Of a DNA stretch of 64,000 bases, positions 37,601 through 50,200 are shown piece after piece. This DNA is from Mycobacterium botniense (GTDB taxonomy: Bacteria; Actinomycetota; Actinomycetes; Mycobacteriales; Mycobacteriaceae). The stretch covers positions 930,001-994,000 of the forward strand of contig NZ_BLKW01000002.1 of the NCBI RefSeq assembly GCF_010723305.1, given 5' to 3'. How positions within the stretch are numbered: the stretch's first letter is position 1; every line of letters starts with the position of its first letter. Under the pieces are notes generated by a model that ran no database searches, was not told the DNA's origin, and saw nothing but the letters and a program-made list of their open reading frames with translations. A program made the translations under genes and the position numbers.

Positions 37601-40600
37601 GCCGCGACGCCGCGCTGGATGAGCTGGTGGGTTTTTTCGTCAACACCTTGGTGCTGCGCGTCGATTTGAGCGGAGATCCCAGCGTCGCCGAACTGCTGGC
37701 CCAGGTGCGGCGGCGCAGCCTGGCCGCCTACGAGCACCAAGATGTGCCTTTTGAGGTGCTGGTGGAGCGGCTTAATCCCCCCCGAAGCCTGACCCATCAC
37801 CCGCTGGTGCAGGTGATGTTGGCCTGGCAAAACTTCGCCTGGCAAGACAGCAACGCCGCCGGGCTGGCCTTAGGGGATGTGCAGATCACACCACTGCCGC
37901 TTGACACCCACACCGCCCGCATGGACCTGTCGTTTTCCTTGACCCCACGCTGGAGCCAAACCGGTGAGCCCGCCGGGATCGGTGGGGCGGTGGAGTTTCG
38001 CACCGATGTGTTTGACACCACCACCATCCAAACCCTCATCGAGCGGTTGCAGCGGGTGTTGACCGCCATGACCACCAACCCACACCAACCACTGTCATCC
38101 ATCGACGTACTAGACCACACCGAACACACCCACCTCGACACATGGGGCAACCGGGCGATTCTGACCCGGCCCTCACCGGTGCTGGATTCGATTCCGGGGT
38201 TGTTCGCCGCGCAGGTGGCGCGTGTGCCTGAGGCGGTGGCGCTTAGTTGTGGGGGCCAGTCGATGACCTACCGCCAGCTGGAGGAGGCGGCGAACCGGTT
38301 GGCGCGGGTGCTGTGTGGTTATGGGGCGGGCCCGGGTGAGTGTGTGGCGGTGCTGATGGAGCGCTCCGCGCAGGCGGTGGTGGCGATTTTGGCGGTGCTG
38401 AAAACCGGGGCGGCCTATGTGCCCATTGATGCGGGGGTGCCGGCGACGCGGATACGGTTCATGCTCGGTGACGCCGCGCCGATCGCGGTGGTGACCACCG
38501 GGGCGCTGGCCGGGCGGGTCGAAGGCTGTGATCTGCGGGTCATCGATGTCGATGACCCGGCGGTGCGCACCCAACCCGGCACCGCGCTGCCCGCCCCGGC
38601 CCCCGACAATATCGCCTACATCATTTACACCTCGGGCACCACCGGGGCACCTAAAGGGGTGGCCATCACCCACCACAACCTGGCCCACTTGGCGGCGTCG
38701 TCGCCCCCACACCTCCCGGCGGAGCAGGTGTGGACACAGTGTCACTCGTTGGGTTTCGACTTTTCGGTGTGGGAGATTTTCGGGGCGCTGCTTAGTGGTG
38801 GGCGGTTGGTGGTGGTGCCCGATTCGGTGGCGCGGTCCCCAGAGGATTTCCACGCCCTGCTGGTTAAAGAGCGGGTCAATGTGCTCACCCAAACCCCGTC
38901 GGCGGTGGCCACACTCCGTCCGCAGGGCCTGGAGTCGGTGGCGGTACTGCTCGGGGGGGAGACCTGCCCGGCCGAGGTAGTCGATCAATGGGCACCGGGG
39001 CGGGTGGTCATCAACGCCTACGGCCCCACCGAAGTCACCGTCTATGCGTCGATGAGTGCGCCGCTCTCGGTCGGGACCGGTGCGGCCCCGATCGGCTCGC
39101 CGGTATCGACCGCAGCGCTGTTCGTGCTGGATGGGTGGTTGCGGCCGGTGCCGGTGGGTGTGGTGGGGGAATTGTATGTGGCCGGCCAAGGCGTCGCTGT
39201 CGGGTATGTCGGGCGGGCGGGGTTGACGGGGTCGCGGTTTGTGGCGTGCCCGTTTGGGGGCCCGGGTGCGCGCATGTATCGCACCGGGGATTTGGTGCGC
39301 TGGGGGGCCGATGGGCAGCTGCATTATCTGGGGCGCGCGGATGCGCAGGTCAAAATCCGCGGGTATCGCATCGAGTTGGGTGAGGTGCAGGCGGCGTTGA
39401 ATGCGCTGCCGGGGGTGGGGCAGGCGGTGGTGATCGCCCGCGAGGACCGTCCCGGGGATAAGCGGCTGGTGGGGTATGTGACCGGTGCGGTTGAGCCGGC
39501 CGCGGTGCGCGCGGCGTTGGCTGAGCGGCTGCCGGGGTATATGGTGCCGGCCGCGGTGGTGGTGTTAGCGGCGCTGCCGTTGACGGTTAACGGCAAACTC
39601 GACACCCGGGCCCTGCCGGCCCCGGAGTATCAAGACGCGGATCGTTACCGCGCCCCCACCGACGCGGTGGAAGAGATTTTGGCCGGGATCTACGCCCAGG
39701 TGCTGGGTTTGCCGCGGGTGGGGTCGACGACTCGTTTTCGACCTGGGTGGGGATTCGCTATCGGCGATGCGCCTGGTCGCCGCCGTCAACCGCGCCCTGG
39801 ACGCCGCGATTTCGGTGCGCGCGGTGTTCGAGTCGCCCACAATCGCGCAGTTGGCGCCCCGAATCGGTGGGCATGAGCGCCGACTGGAACCGTTAGTGGC
39901 GGGTGAGCGACCCGCGGTGGTTCCATTGTCGTTCGCCCAAAGCCGGTTGTGGTTTATCGACCAGTTGCAGGGGCCCTCACCGATCTACAACCTCGCGGTG
40001 GCGTTGCGGCTGAGCGGGCACCTCGACACCGACGCGTTGGGTGCGGCGCTGGCCGATGTGGTGGATCGCCAGGAAAGCCTGCGCACACTGTTCCCGGCGG
40101 TGGAGGGGGTCCCGCGGCAGCTGGTGGTGCCCGCCGACCAAGCCGATTTTGGGTGGGCCGTGGTGGATGCCAGCGGCTGGTCGCACACCCAGCTGAGGGA
40201 AACCATCGACACCGTGGCGCGTGACCCATTCGATTTGGCGACCGAGATTCCGCTGCGGGCACGGCTTTTCCGTGTCGGCGACGAGGAGCATGTGCTGGTG
40301 GCGGTGATGCATCACATCGCCGCCGATGGCTGGTCGATCATCCCGCTGGTGCATGACTTGGGGGTGGCCTATGCCAGCCGGTGTGCGGGGCGGGCCCCCG
40401 ACTGGGCTGATCTGGCGGTGCAGTATGTCGATTACACGCTCTGGCAGCGTGCGCAGCTAGGGGAGCTCAGCGATAGCCGCAGCCGCATCAGCGAGCAGTT
40501 GGCCTATTGGGAGGATGCCCTGGCCGGCATGCCCGAGCATTTGCAGCTGCCCACCGATCGGCCCTACCCGCCGGTCGCTGATTACCACGGCGCCAGTGTG

Positions 40601-43600
40601 GCCGTCGACTGGCCCGCCGAGCTGCAGCAGCGGATTGCTCAGTTGGCCCGCGACCACAACGCGACCAGCTTCATGGTGTTGCAGGCCGCCCTGACACTGC
40701 TGCTGTCACACCTGTGCGCCAGCACTGACGTGGCGGTGGGATTCCCCATCGCCGGGCGCCGCGACGCCGCGCTGGATGAGCTGGTGGGTTTTTTCGTCAA
40801 CACCTTGGTGCTGCGCGTCGATTTGAGCGGAGATCCCAGCGTCGCCGAACTGCTGGCCCAGGTGCGGCGGCGCAGCCTGGCCGCCTACGAGCACCAAGAT
40901 GTGCCTTTTGAGGTGCTGGTGGAGCGGCTTAATCCCCCCCGAAGCCTGACCCATCACCCGCTGGTGCAGGTGATGTTGGCCTGGCAAAACTTCGCCTGGC
41001 AAGACAGCAACGCCGCCGGGCTGGCCTTAGGGGATGTGCAGATCACACCACTGCCGCTTGACACCCACACCGCCCGCATGGACCTGTCGTTTTCCTTGAC
41101 CCCACGCTGGAGCCAAACCGGTGAGCCCGCCGGGATCGGTGGGGCGGTGGAGTTTCGCACCGATGTGTTTGACACCACCACCATCCAAACCCTCATCGAG
41201 CGGTTGCAGCGGGTGTTGGTGGCGATGACGGCGGATCCGGGTCGGCGGTTGTCGTCGATTGAGGTGCTGGATGGGGGGGAGCGTGCCCGTTTGGAGGGGT
41301 GGGGTAATCGGGCGATTCTGACCCGGCCCTCACCGGTGCTGGATTCGATTCCGGGGTTGTTCGCCGCGCAGGTGGCGCGTGTGCCTGAGGCGGTGGCGCT
41401 TAGTTGTGGGGGCCAGTCGATGACCTACCGCCAGCTGGAGGAGGCGGCGAACCGGTTGGCGCGGGTGCTGTGTGGTTATGGGGCGGGCCCGGGTGAGTGT
41501 GTGGCGGTGCTGATGGAGCGCTCCGCGCAGGCGGTGGTGGCGATTTTGGCGGTGCTGAAAACCGGGGCGGCCTATGTGCCCATTGATGCGGGGGTGCCGG
41601 CGACGCGGATACGGTTCATGCTCGGTGACGCCGCGCCGATCGCGGTGGTGACCACCGGGGCGCTGGCCGGGCGGGTCGAAGGCTGTGATCTGCGGGTCAT
41701 CGATGTCGATGACCCGGCGGTGCGCACCCAACCCGGCACCGCGCTGCCCGCCCCGGCCCCCGACAATATCGCCTACATCATTTACACCTCGGGCACCACC
41801 GGGGCGCCTAAAGGGGTGGCGGTCCCGCATGCGAATGTGGCCCGGCTGCTGGCGGTGCTGGACCGCGAGATGGGTTTGGGTGGGGGGCGGGTGTGGTCGC
41901 AGTGTCATTCGTTGGCGTTTGATTTTTCGGTGTGGGAGATTTTCGGGGCGCTGCTTTATGGTGGGCGGTTGGTGGTGGTGCCCGAGTCGGTGGCGCGGTC
42001 ACCAGAGGATTTCCACGCCCTGCTGGTTAAAGAGCGGGTCAGTGTTTTAAGTCAGACCCCGTCGGCGTTTTATGCGTTACAAACCGCTGACGTGTTATCA
42101 GCTGAGCTGGGGCGCCAACTTGTGTTGGAGGCTGTGGTGTTCGGTGGGGAGGCGCTGGACCCGCAGCGGCTGCGCACCTGGCTGGATAACCATCCCGGGT
42201 CACCGCGGCTGTTGAACTTGTACGGCATCACCGAGACGACGGTGCATGCGTCGTTTCGGGAGATCGGCGGCGGTGATGTTGATAGCGCGGTCAGCCCGAT
42301 CGGGGTGCCGTTGGCGCATTTGGGTTTTTTCGTGCTCGATGGGTGGTTGCGGCCGGTGCCGGTGGGTGTGGTGGGGGAATTGTATGTGGCCGGCCAAGGC
42401 GTCGCTGTCGGGTATGTCGGGCGGGCGGGGTTGACGGGGTCGCGGTTTGTGGCGTGCCCGTTTGGGGGCCCGGGTGCGCGCATGTATCGCACCGGGGATT
42501 TGGTGCGCTGGGGGGCCGATGGGCAGCTGCATTATCTGGGGCGCGCGGATGCGCAGGTCAAAATCCGCGGGTATCGCATCGAGTTGGGTGAGGTGCAGGC
42601 GGCGTTGAATGCGCTGCCGGGGGTGGGGCAGGCGGTGGTGATCGCCCGCGAGGACCGTCCCGGGGATAAGCGGCTGGTGGGGTATGTGACCGGTGCGGTT
42701 GAGCCGGCCGCGGTGCGCGCGGCGTTGGCTGAGCGGCTGCCGGGGTATATGGTGCCGGCCGCGGTGGTGGTGTTAGCGGCGCTGCCGTTGACGGTTAACG
42801 GCAAACTCGACACCCGGGCCCTGCCGGCCCCGGAGTATCAAGACGCGGATCGTTACCGCGCCCCCACCGACGCGGTGGAAGAGATTTTGGCCGGGATCTA
42901 CGCCCAGGTGCTGGGTTTGCCGCGGGTGGGGGTCGACGACTCGTTTTTCGAACTGGGTGGGGACAGTATTTTGTCGATGCAGGTGGTGGCGCGGGCCCGC
43001 GCCGCCGGGGTGGTGTGCCGGCCGCGCGATATTTTCGTGGAGCAGACCGTGGCCCGGCTGGCCCGGGTGGCCAAGGTGGCTGACACTGCAGTCGATGTGG
43101 TCGATGAGGGTATCGGCCCGGTGGTGGCCACCCCGATCATGTGCTGGCTGCAGGGTATGGCGGGCCCGGTGGAGCAGTTCAACCAGACGATGCTGCTGCA
43201 GGCCCCGGTGGGGGTGAGCCAGGCCGATGTGGTGGTGTTGTTGCAGACGCTGCTGGATCGGCATGCCATGTTGCGGCTGCGTGTCGATGATGACGGCGCG
43301 GGGGGGTGGTCGCTTCGGGTGCGTGAGGCCGGGGCGGTGGATGCGCGCGGGTGCCTGCACACAGTGGATGCGTTGTCTTATGAGGCGTTGATACAGGCGC
43401 GGTCACGGTTGAACCCGGCGGCCGGGGTGATGCTTAGCGCGCTGTGGGTGGCCTCGGCGGGCCAGTTAGTGGTGATCATCCACCATCTGGCCGTCGATGG
43501 GGTGTCGTGGCGGATCCTGGTGGAAGACCTCAACATCGCCTGGGCCCAGCATCGCGGTGGGCAGCAGGTGGTGTTGCCGCCCACCGGGACATCATTTGCC

Positions 43601-46138
43601 CGCTGGGCGGCGCTGCTGGCTGAGCATGCCCACCGCCCCGATGTGGTCCAACACGCCCACACGTGGCGGCAGGTGGTGGCGGTCCCGCCCGCGCTGCCGG
43701 CGGCCTGCCCCGAAAAAGACACGTTCGCCACTGCCGGACAGCTGTCGGTGTTGTTGGATGGTGAGACCACCCAGATGCTTGTGGGTGAGGTGCCGGCGGC
43801 GTTTCATACCGGGATACACGACATTTTGTTGATCGCGTTCGCCTTGGCGTGGGCGGAGTTTTTGGGTGTGGGTGACGCGCCGATCGGTATCGACGTGGAG
43901 GGCCACGGTCGCCAAGAGGAACTGGGCGCCGATGTGGACCTGTCGCGCACGGTGGGGTGGTTCACCACCAAATACCCGGTGGCCTTGGCGGTGGGGGGGC
44001 TGGACTGGGCGCAGGTGCGCGCCGGTGAGCCGGCGCTGGGGGCGGTGATCAAAAACGCTAAAGAGCAGCTGCGGGCCCTGCCGGATCCGTTGAGCTATGG
44101 TGTGCTGCGCTATTTAAACCCCGAGGTGGATTTAGGTGGGCCCGACCCGGTGATCGGGTTTAACTATCTGGGGCGTGTGGGCGCGACGGTGGGCGACGTG
44201 TCCGCTGAGGGGTGGCGCATCTGCCCGGACGGGTGGGCGGTCACCGCCGCGGTCGCGGCGATCCCGTTGCCGCTGGCGCACACGGTGGAACTCAACGCCG
44301 GCACCGTCGAAACCGACACCGGCCCACGCCTGCACGCCGGCTGGACGTGGGCGTCCTCGGTGCTTAACCAAGACCAAGCCAACCGGTTAAGCCAGTTATG
44401 GTTTGACGCCCTAACCGGTATCTGTGCGCATGTGCGCCGCGGTGGGGGCGGGTTAACCCCCTCCGACATCGCTGCCCGGCTCAGCCAGCTGCAAATCGAC
44501 GAGCTTCAGCAGCACCATGCGATCGCTGATGTTTTGCCGTTGACCCCCCTACAACAGGGGCTGCTGTTTCACGCCAGCACCACACACACCAGCGATGACG
44601 TGTATGCGGTGCAACTCGATATCACGTTAACGGGCCGGCTTGACCCAAACCGGCTGCGTGACGCGGTGCACACGGTGCTCACCCGCCATCCCCACCTGCT
44701 GGCCCGCTTCTCCGACAAATTCGAAGAACCGGTGCAAATCATCCCGGCTGATCCGGTGGTGCCCTGGCGGTATGCCGAACTGGACCCCAGCACCGAGGTC
44801 GAAGAACAGGTTCAGCGGATCTGGGCCGATGAACGCGCCGCGGTGGGCAACCTCGCCGACCAACCGCCTTTCCGGGCCGCTTTACTGCGCACCGCCGAGC
44901 ACCAGCACCGGTTTGCGCTGACCAACCACCACATCGTGCTCGACGGCTGGTCGCTGCCGATCCTGCTGCGTGAAATATTCGCCAGCTACTACGGGCAGCG
45001 GCTGCCTGCGGCCCCCTCCTACCGCAGCTTTGTGACCTGGCTGGCGGGTCGTGACCGTGACACCGCCCGCGCGATCTGGCGGGAGGTGTTCACCGGTTTT
45101 GACACCCCCACCTTGGTGGGAGCCCCCGACCGGTGGGGGCTGGGGCGGCGCGACGTTACCTCCTTTCGGGTGCCCGAACACCTCACCCAGGCCCTGGGTG
45201 AACTGGCGCGCTGCTGCCACACCACCATCAGCACCGTGCTGCAAGGCGCCTTCGCCCAACTGCTGATGGGACTGACCGGCCGCCACGACATCGCCTTCGG
45301 CACCACGGTTTCGGGGCGCTCGGCCGAGGTGGACGGCGTGGACTCGATGGTGGGCCTGTTAATCAACACAGTGCCGGTGCGGGCCAGCCTCACCCCCACA
45401 ACCACCACCGCTGACCTGCTTCACCAGCTGCAAACCACCCACAACCACACCCTCGAACACCAACACCTCGCACTCAGCGACATCCACCGCATCACCGGCC
45501 ATCGGATACTGTTCGACACCGTTTTCGTCTACGAGAACTACCCCATCGACACCACCGCGTTAACTGGTATCGACGGGTTAGCCATCACCAAGCTCACCAA
45601 CCGCGACTACTATCACTACCCGCTTGCCATCCAGGCCCTGCCCGGCCCCGAACTCGACCTTCGCGTTCAATTCCGTACGGATGTGTTTGACGCCGCCACC
45701 ATCCAAACCCTCATCGAGCGGCTGCAACGACTGCTGACCGCCATGACCACCAACCCACACCAACCACTGTCATCCATCGACGTACTAGACCACACCGAAC
45801 ACACCCACCTCGACACATGGGGCAACCGGGCAATCCTCACCCAGCCACCACCAGTGCTGGCACCCGAATCCCGCGGTACCAGGCGCGATTATCACGCCCC
45901 GGCTACCCTCGTCGAGCAGATCATGGCTGATATCTACGCGCAGGTGCTGGGTGTCGACCGCGTCGGGGTCGATGAGTCGTTTTTCGACTTGGGCGGGGAT
46001 TCGATTACGGCGATGCGGGTGATTGCCGCGATCAACGCAGCCCTCAATGTCTGCCTTACCGTGCCAACCTTATTCGACGCTCCCTCAGTGAGAAGCCTGA
46101 GCCAACGGTTAGGCGCAGATGCCGAGTTGGTGGACTAA
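33639..46138 (+). CDS. NRPS, modules 2-5: C-A-PCP, C-A-PCP, C-A-PCP-E, C-PCP (frameshifted)
   Basis: With four missing bases restored the frame is about 4,167 residues. Order: C (HHIVLDG), A with pocket D-V-C-S-V-A-L-V-H-K, PCP (36.5 kb); C (HHIAADG), A with D-F-W-T-L-G-A-V-Y-K, PCP; C, A with the Thr-like D-F-W-S-V-G-L-V-H-K, PCP, E (HHLAVDG); C (HHIVLDG), then directly a PCP ([10 protein letters not shown]) and the stop. No A domain in the last module and no thioesterase or reductase follows. The A3 pocket is closest to aromatic codes; A2 is unassigned. Lost bases: near 34228, 36817, and two near 39720-39740. ATG at 33639 overlaps the preceding stop by 14 bases. Predicted peptide: D-Thr, X, aromatic, D-Thr. 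Confidence 0.9.
36061..38061 (+). repeat. NRPS block Y, copy 1 (A end, PCP, C)
   Basis: Nearly identical to 39219-41218. It covers the C-terminal subdomain of an A domain, its PCP and the next C domain. The copy lacks one G near 36817 where the other reads GGGG. Confidence 0.85.
39219..41218 (+). repeat. NRPS block Y, copy 2 (A end, PCP, C)
   Basis: Partner of 36061-38061. Two bases are missing at 39720-39740 (one G and one T), and one base differs (A to C), all within 30 bases of the PCP. This breaks the frame just before the phosphopantetheine serine. Confidence 0.85.
41200..45498 (+). repeat. NRPS block X, copy 2 (A-PCP-E-C)
   Basis: Intact copy of the block at 30326-34620, open through its whole length. 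It serves as the internal reference for judging the frameshifts of copy 1. Sequence departs from copy 1 after the C-domain phrase HRITGH. Confidence 0.9.
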
Positions 46139-46222
46139 AACCTCCGATAGCTTGTGCGATCCATCGGTGGGCGGTGGGAACTGGCCGGTGGCACAGCGGA
46201 TTCAGCTGCGGATCACGGTCTT

Positions 46223-46897
46223 TCACCACAACCGGGGCAGCACCCGATAGCGAACTCGCTGCGTGTACGCGCGATATCCTGCCAACTCGTCCCGGAGCAG
46301 CTTTTCCTCGTCGCGAATGCGCGCCGCGAGCACGAGCAGACCGGGTATGACAAAGACGAGCCCCCAGTAGGAACCGAGCGCCAGCGGGATGCCCACCATC
46401 GTGACCACATTGCCTGCGTACATGGGATGGCGCACCACCCGGTACAAGCCGGTGGAGACAAGCTTCTGGCCCGACTCGACCTGGACAGTCGCGGCCGCGT
46501 AGCTGTTCTGCATCACCACGACCATCACCACACCCAATCCGACGGCGACCAGGACATCACCACCCACACAGATCGCGGTTGGCACCGACGACCAACCGAA
46601 GCGATGGTCAAGGGCGCTGATCACGACCATCGCGACCAGCGACGACCACACGCCACCCATGACTACCTTCTGCACCATCCGGGTCTCCGCCCTCGGTCCC
46701 CCACGCATGCGCCGCTGAAGCGCACCGGGATTCGTACGCAGCAAGTAGATTCCGGGCAACCGCGCCGACAGGGTAAACACTGCCAGAAGAACCCACGCCT
46801 GCCAATAATCGAATGTCCACGACGGCAAAAACAGCATCAAGCCGAACATAACCAGCCAAACAATCTCGGCGAGAACGATTTTAGGAGTGATTTTCAT
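46223..46897 (-). CDS. isoprenylcysteine carboxyl methyltransferase-like membrane methyltransferase
   Basis: A 224-residue membrane protein from the ATG at 46897 (MKITPKIVLAEIVW), with GGGAG before it. It has about five membrane helices and the ICMT/PEMT-type motif LVSTGLYRVVRHPMYAGNVV, followed by IRDEEKLLRDELAGYRAY, which binds SAM and the acceptor at the membrane face. Family members methylate carboxyl groups (ICMT) or phospholipid amines. It starts 85 bases past the 3' end of the NRPS on the other strand. A role in methylating the free carboxylate of the released peptide is an inference that fits the missing release domain. Confidence 0.8.
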   Translation of the reverse strand: MKITPKIVLAEIVWLVMFGLMLFLPSWTFDYWQAWVLLAVFTLSARLPGIYLLRTNPGALQRRMRGGPRAETRMVQKVVMGGVWSSLVAMVVISALDHRFGWSSVPTAICVGGDVLVAVGLGVVMVVVMQNSYAAATVQVESGQKLVSTGLYRVVRHPMYAGNVVTMVGIPLALGSYWGLVFVIPGLLVLAARIRDEEKLLRDELAGYRAYTQRVRYRVLPRLW

Positions 46898-47222
46898 AAA
46901 TCGCTCTCCCGTCCGAAAAGGTCGAGCAGGACAGTTTGGCATCTCGTCGTATCCACGCACTACATATGCGACGCAGGAACAGATCAGCGAGATCAGTCGA
47001 AATCGCCCATACGCTCCTGGCCCGTGTCAGGGCAATCCGCCCGGCTCGGTTCCGATGCCGGCCATCGGGTTCCGACGCATCAATGGCTACCCCATTCGTC
47101 ATTCCCGCTGACCTGTCAACCGCGCCGTTCTCACATCGCTCATCACGAGCTTCTTCTCAACTAACCCAGCACCGGGCCCGCAGCACGACCCGCACGGTAC
47201 CGTGCCAAACCGGCATCTCGGC
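46898..47222. other. intergenic tail of the PKS, no gene seen
   Basis: About 325 bases between two leftward genes. As given, the PKS frame runs on here to 47099 only because of the frameshift near 47300. I see no other supported gene. Confidence 0.4.
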
Positions 47223-50200
47223 TCAGGCTGCTGCCGCAGGCGCCAGCTTGTCGCACAGCAGCTCCGCCAAACTTCGGATGGTGGCGACGGCGATATCGCT
47301 GGGGCGATACGTATTCCCGTTTCGGCCTCGATACGGGTACGCAGTTCGAGAGCACCCAGCGAGTCGACGCCGTATTCGGAAAGCGGGCGGTCAGGATCAA
47401 TACTGCGGCGCAAGATCAGGCTGACGTGCTCTGAGATCACACGCCGCAGCCGGACGGGCCGCTCGTCCGCGGGCAGCTCATCGAGCTCGGCGCGCAGTTT
47501 GCTTGTACTCGTTGCGTTTTGCCCGTTCGAGCGAAAGGCTTCGGCGAATGGGCTGCGTTGAGCGAAGGCGGTCAACCACGGCGTGCCCCTGCTCGGCGCA
47601 TAGCCGGTGTAGGCGCGGTCATGGCGCAGAAGCGTTTCGAACGCGTAAGCGCCCTCGTCGGGAGCGATAGCCACGCCGGCGCCTTCCGCCACAGCGGTGG
47701 CGCGCCCGATCTGAGCCCACGCACCCCACGCGATCGCTGTGGCAGGCAGGCCCTGGGCCCGGCGCCACCGGGTGAAGGCATCCAGCCAGCTGTTGGCCGC
47801 GGCATAGGCGCCCTGCCCGGGCGAGCCTACCAGCGCAGCCGCCGAGGAGAACGAGCAGAACCAGTCCAATGACCGCTCGGCGCAAGCTTCTTGGAGAGCA
47901 TGGTGCAAGTTCCACGCGCCGTCCACCTTAGGCGCCCAGTCGCGCTCGATGAGCTCGGGGGTGATATTGGTCAGCGTGGCGTCGTCGACCACCGCCGCGG
48001 CGTGCAGCACACCACGCAGCGGAAGTCCAGTGGCGGTCGCTGCGGCCACCAACCGGGCGGCCGTTGCAGGCTCGGCGATGTCGCCGCACTCCACCACGAC
48101 CTCGGTGCCGGCCGCCCGGATCCGCTCGACGGTCTGCAGCGCTTCAGGTGTTGGCTGCGAACGCGAGCACAGTACGATACGCCCGCAGCCGGCGCCCGAA
48201 CCGGCAGAAGCCATCTTCTCAGCCAAAAACAGCCCCAAGCCTCCCAGCCCCCCGGTGATGAGGTACGCCCCGTCGCGGCGGAAGACCCTGGCCTGTGACG
48301 GTGGCACCACGACGCAGCTGCGGCCGGTCCGCGGCACGTCGAGCACGAGTTTGCCCGTGTGCTGGGCGCCGCTCATCAACCGAATCGCGTTGGCGGCGTC
48401 GGCCAGCGGGTAGTGCGTGCTCTCGGGCACTGGCAGTGTGCCGTCGGCGACCAACCCGTACACGGTGCGCAGAAGATTTTGGATCCGCTGGGGATGGCTC
48501 CGGGACATCAGCGCCAGGTCGAGGGCGTAGAACGTGATGTTGCGCCGGAAGGGGAAGAGTCCCAGGCGGGTGTCGCCGTAGATGTCGCGTTTGCCGATCT
48601 CGACGAACCGACCACCGAAGGACAGTAGTTCCAGACTCGCGCGCTGGGCAATGCCGGTCACCGAGTTCAGCACAATGTCGACTCCGTGCCCGTGAGTGTC
48701 GCGGCGTATCCCGTCGGCAAACTCAAGACTGCGCGAGTCGTAAACATATCGAATACCCATGTCGCGCAACGATTTCCGACGTTTCTCGCTGCCTGCAGTA
48801 GCGAAGATCTCCGCTCCTGCGGCGCGGGCAATCGCGATCGCCGCCTGCCCCACTCCGCCGGTGGCAGAGTGGATCAAGACCTTCTCCCCCGGTGCGATCT
48901 TCGCCAACTCGTGCAATCCGTACCAGGCGGTAGCGTAGGCGGTCGTCACCGCCGCGGCCTGCTCGTCGGTCAGCCCGGCCGGCAAAGTGACGGCAAGGTT
49001 GGCCTCACACGTGATGTAGGTGCCCCAACAGCCGTTGGCGGACAACCCGCCGACATGGTCGCCCACCTTGTGGTCCGTGACGTCTGGTCCGACCGCAGTG
49101 ACCACTCCGGCGAAATCCATCCCGAGTTGCGGCAGGTGACCCTCGAAACTGGGGAATCGCCCCATCGCCAGCAATACGTCAGCAAAGTTGATACTAGAGG
49201 CACTGACCGCGACCTCGATCTGTCCCGGCCCCGGCTGAACCCGTTCGCATGCAACAAGTTCCATGGTTTCCAGGTCACCGGGGGTGCGGATCTGCAGCCG
49301 CATCCCGTCGCGCTCATGGTTGACCACAGCGGTGTGCCGCTCTTCCGGACGCAGTGGAGCCGGGCACAACCGTGCGGTGTACCAGACGCCGTTCCGCCAG
49401 GCGGTTTCGTCTTCGTCGGAATCGGCGAGCAGTTGGCACGCCAGTTGTTCGACGTCGGTGTCCTCGTCCATATCGATCTGCGTGGCGTGTAAGTGTGGAT
49501 GCTCGGCGCCGATCACCCGCATCAATCCCCGCAGCCCAGCCTGCTCCAGATTGGGTTGGTCGCCGGTCAGCACCGTCTGGGCGTTGCGGGTCACGACGAA
49601 CAGGCGAGGCAACTCGCCGGGGATTTCCACTAATTCGCCGGTGATGCGCACCAGGTGCTGTACATATTCACGACCGCACAGGGCGGGCTGCTCCTCTCCG
49701 TCGCCGTTTTTTCGCCCCGCGAGGATGACCACACCGTTGAATCCCCCGGCCTGTACATGGCCCTTCAGTTGCTCCGCGTTCAGGATGTGGTCGGCGTGCT
49801 GGGGCCAGCACATGGTGGTGCACTGCGCGTCATGGTTTTTCAGGGCATCGGTCAATAACGCAGTCACCTGGTCGGCGTTCGTGGTGCTGATCAGGAGCCA
49901 GGCTCCGGCGTCGGCGTAGTCGACTTCGGGCAATTCTCGTTGCCGCCATTCGATGGTCAACAGCCGCTCGCCGAGTATTCGATCTTTGTGGCCAGCAACG
50001 GATGATTGGCTGCCTAATTGCAGCCCTTCAACGGAAAGCAGGACGGTCCCGTGCTCGTCGAGCACATCGAGGTCGGCCTCGACCCCCGAGGTATCGGCTT
50101 TCGTCACCCTTGTGTAGCAGAAGTGCGCGTTACGGGCAGAGCCGTACGCACGCAGGCGGCGGATACCCAGCACCAAACCCAGCACACCGTCGCCCAAGTC

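Noticed and set aside
38173..39324. Minus-strand ORF of 383 residues opposite an NRPS A domain
   Set aside because: Codon-bias shadow; similar shadows recur at each A-domain copy and none has motifs.
46154..47164. Plus-strand ORF of 336 residues after the NRPS
   Set aside because: Antisense to the ICMT-like gene, which has a family motif and membrane helices.
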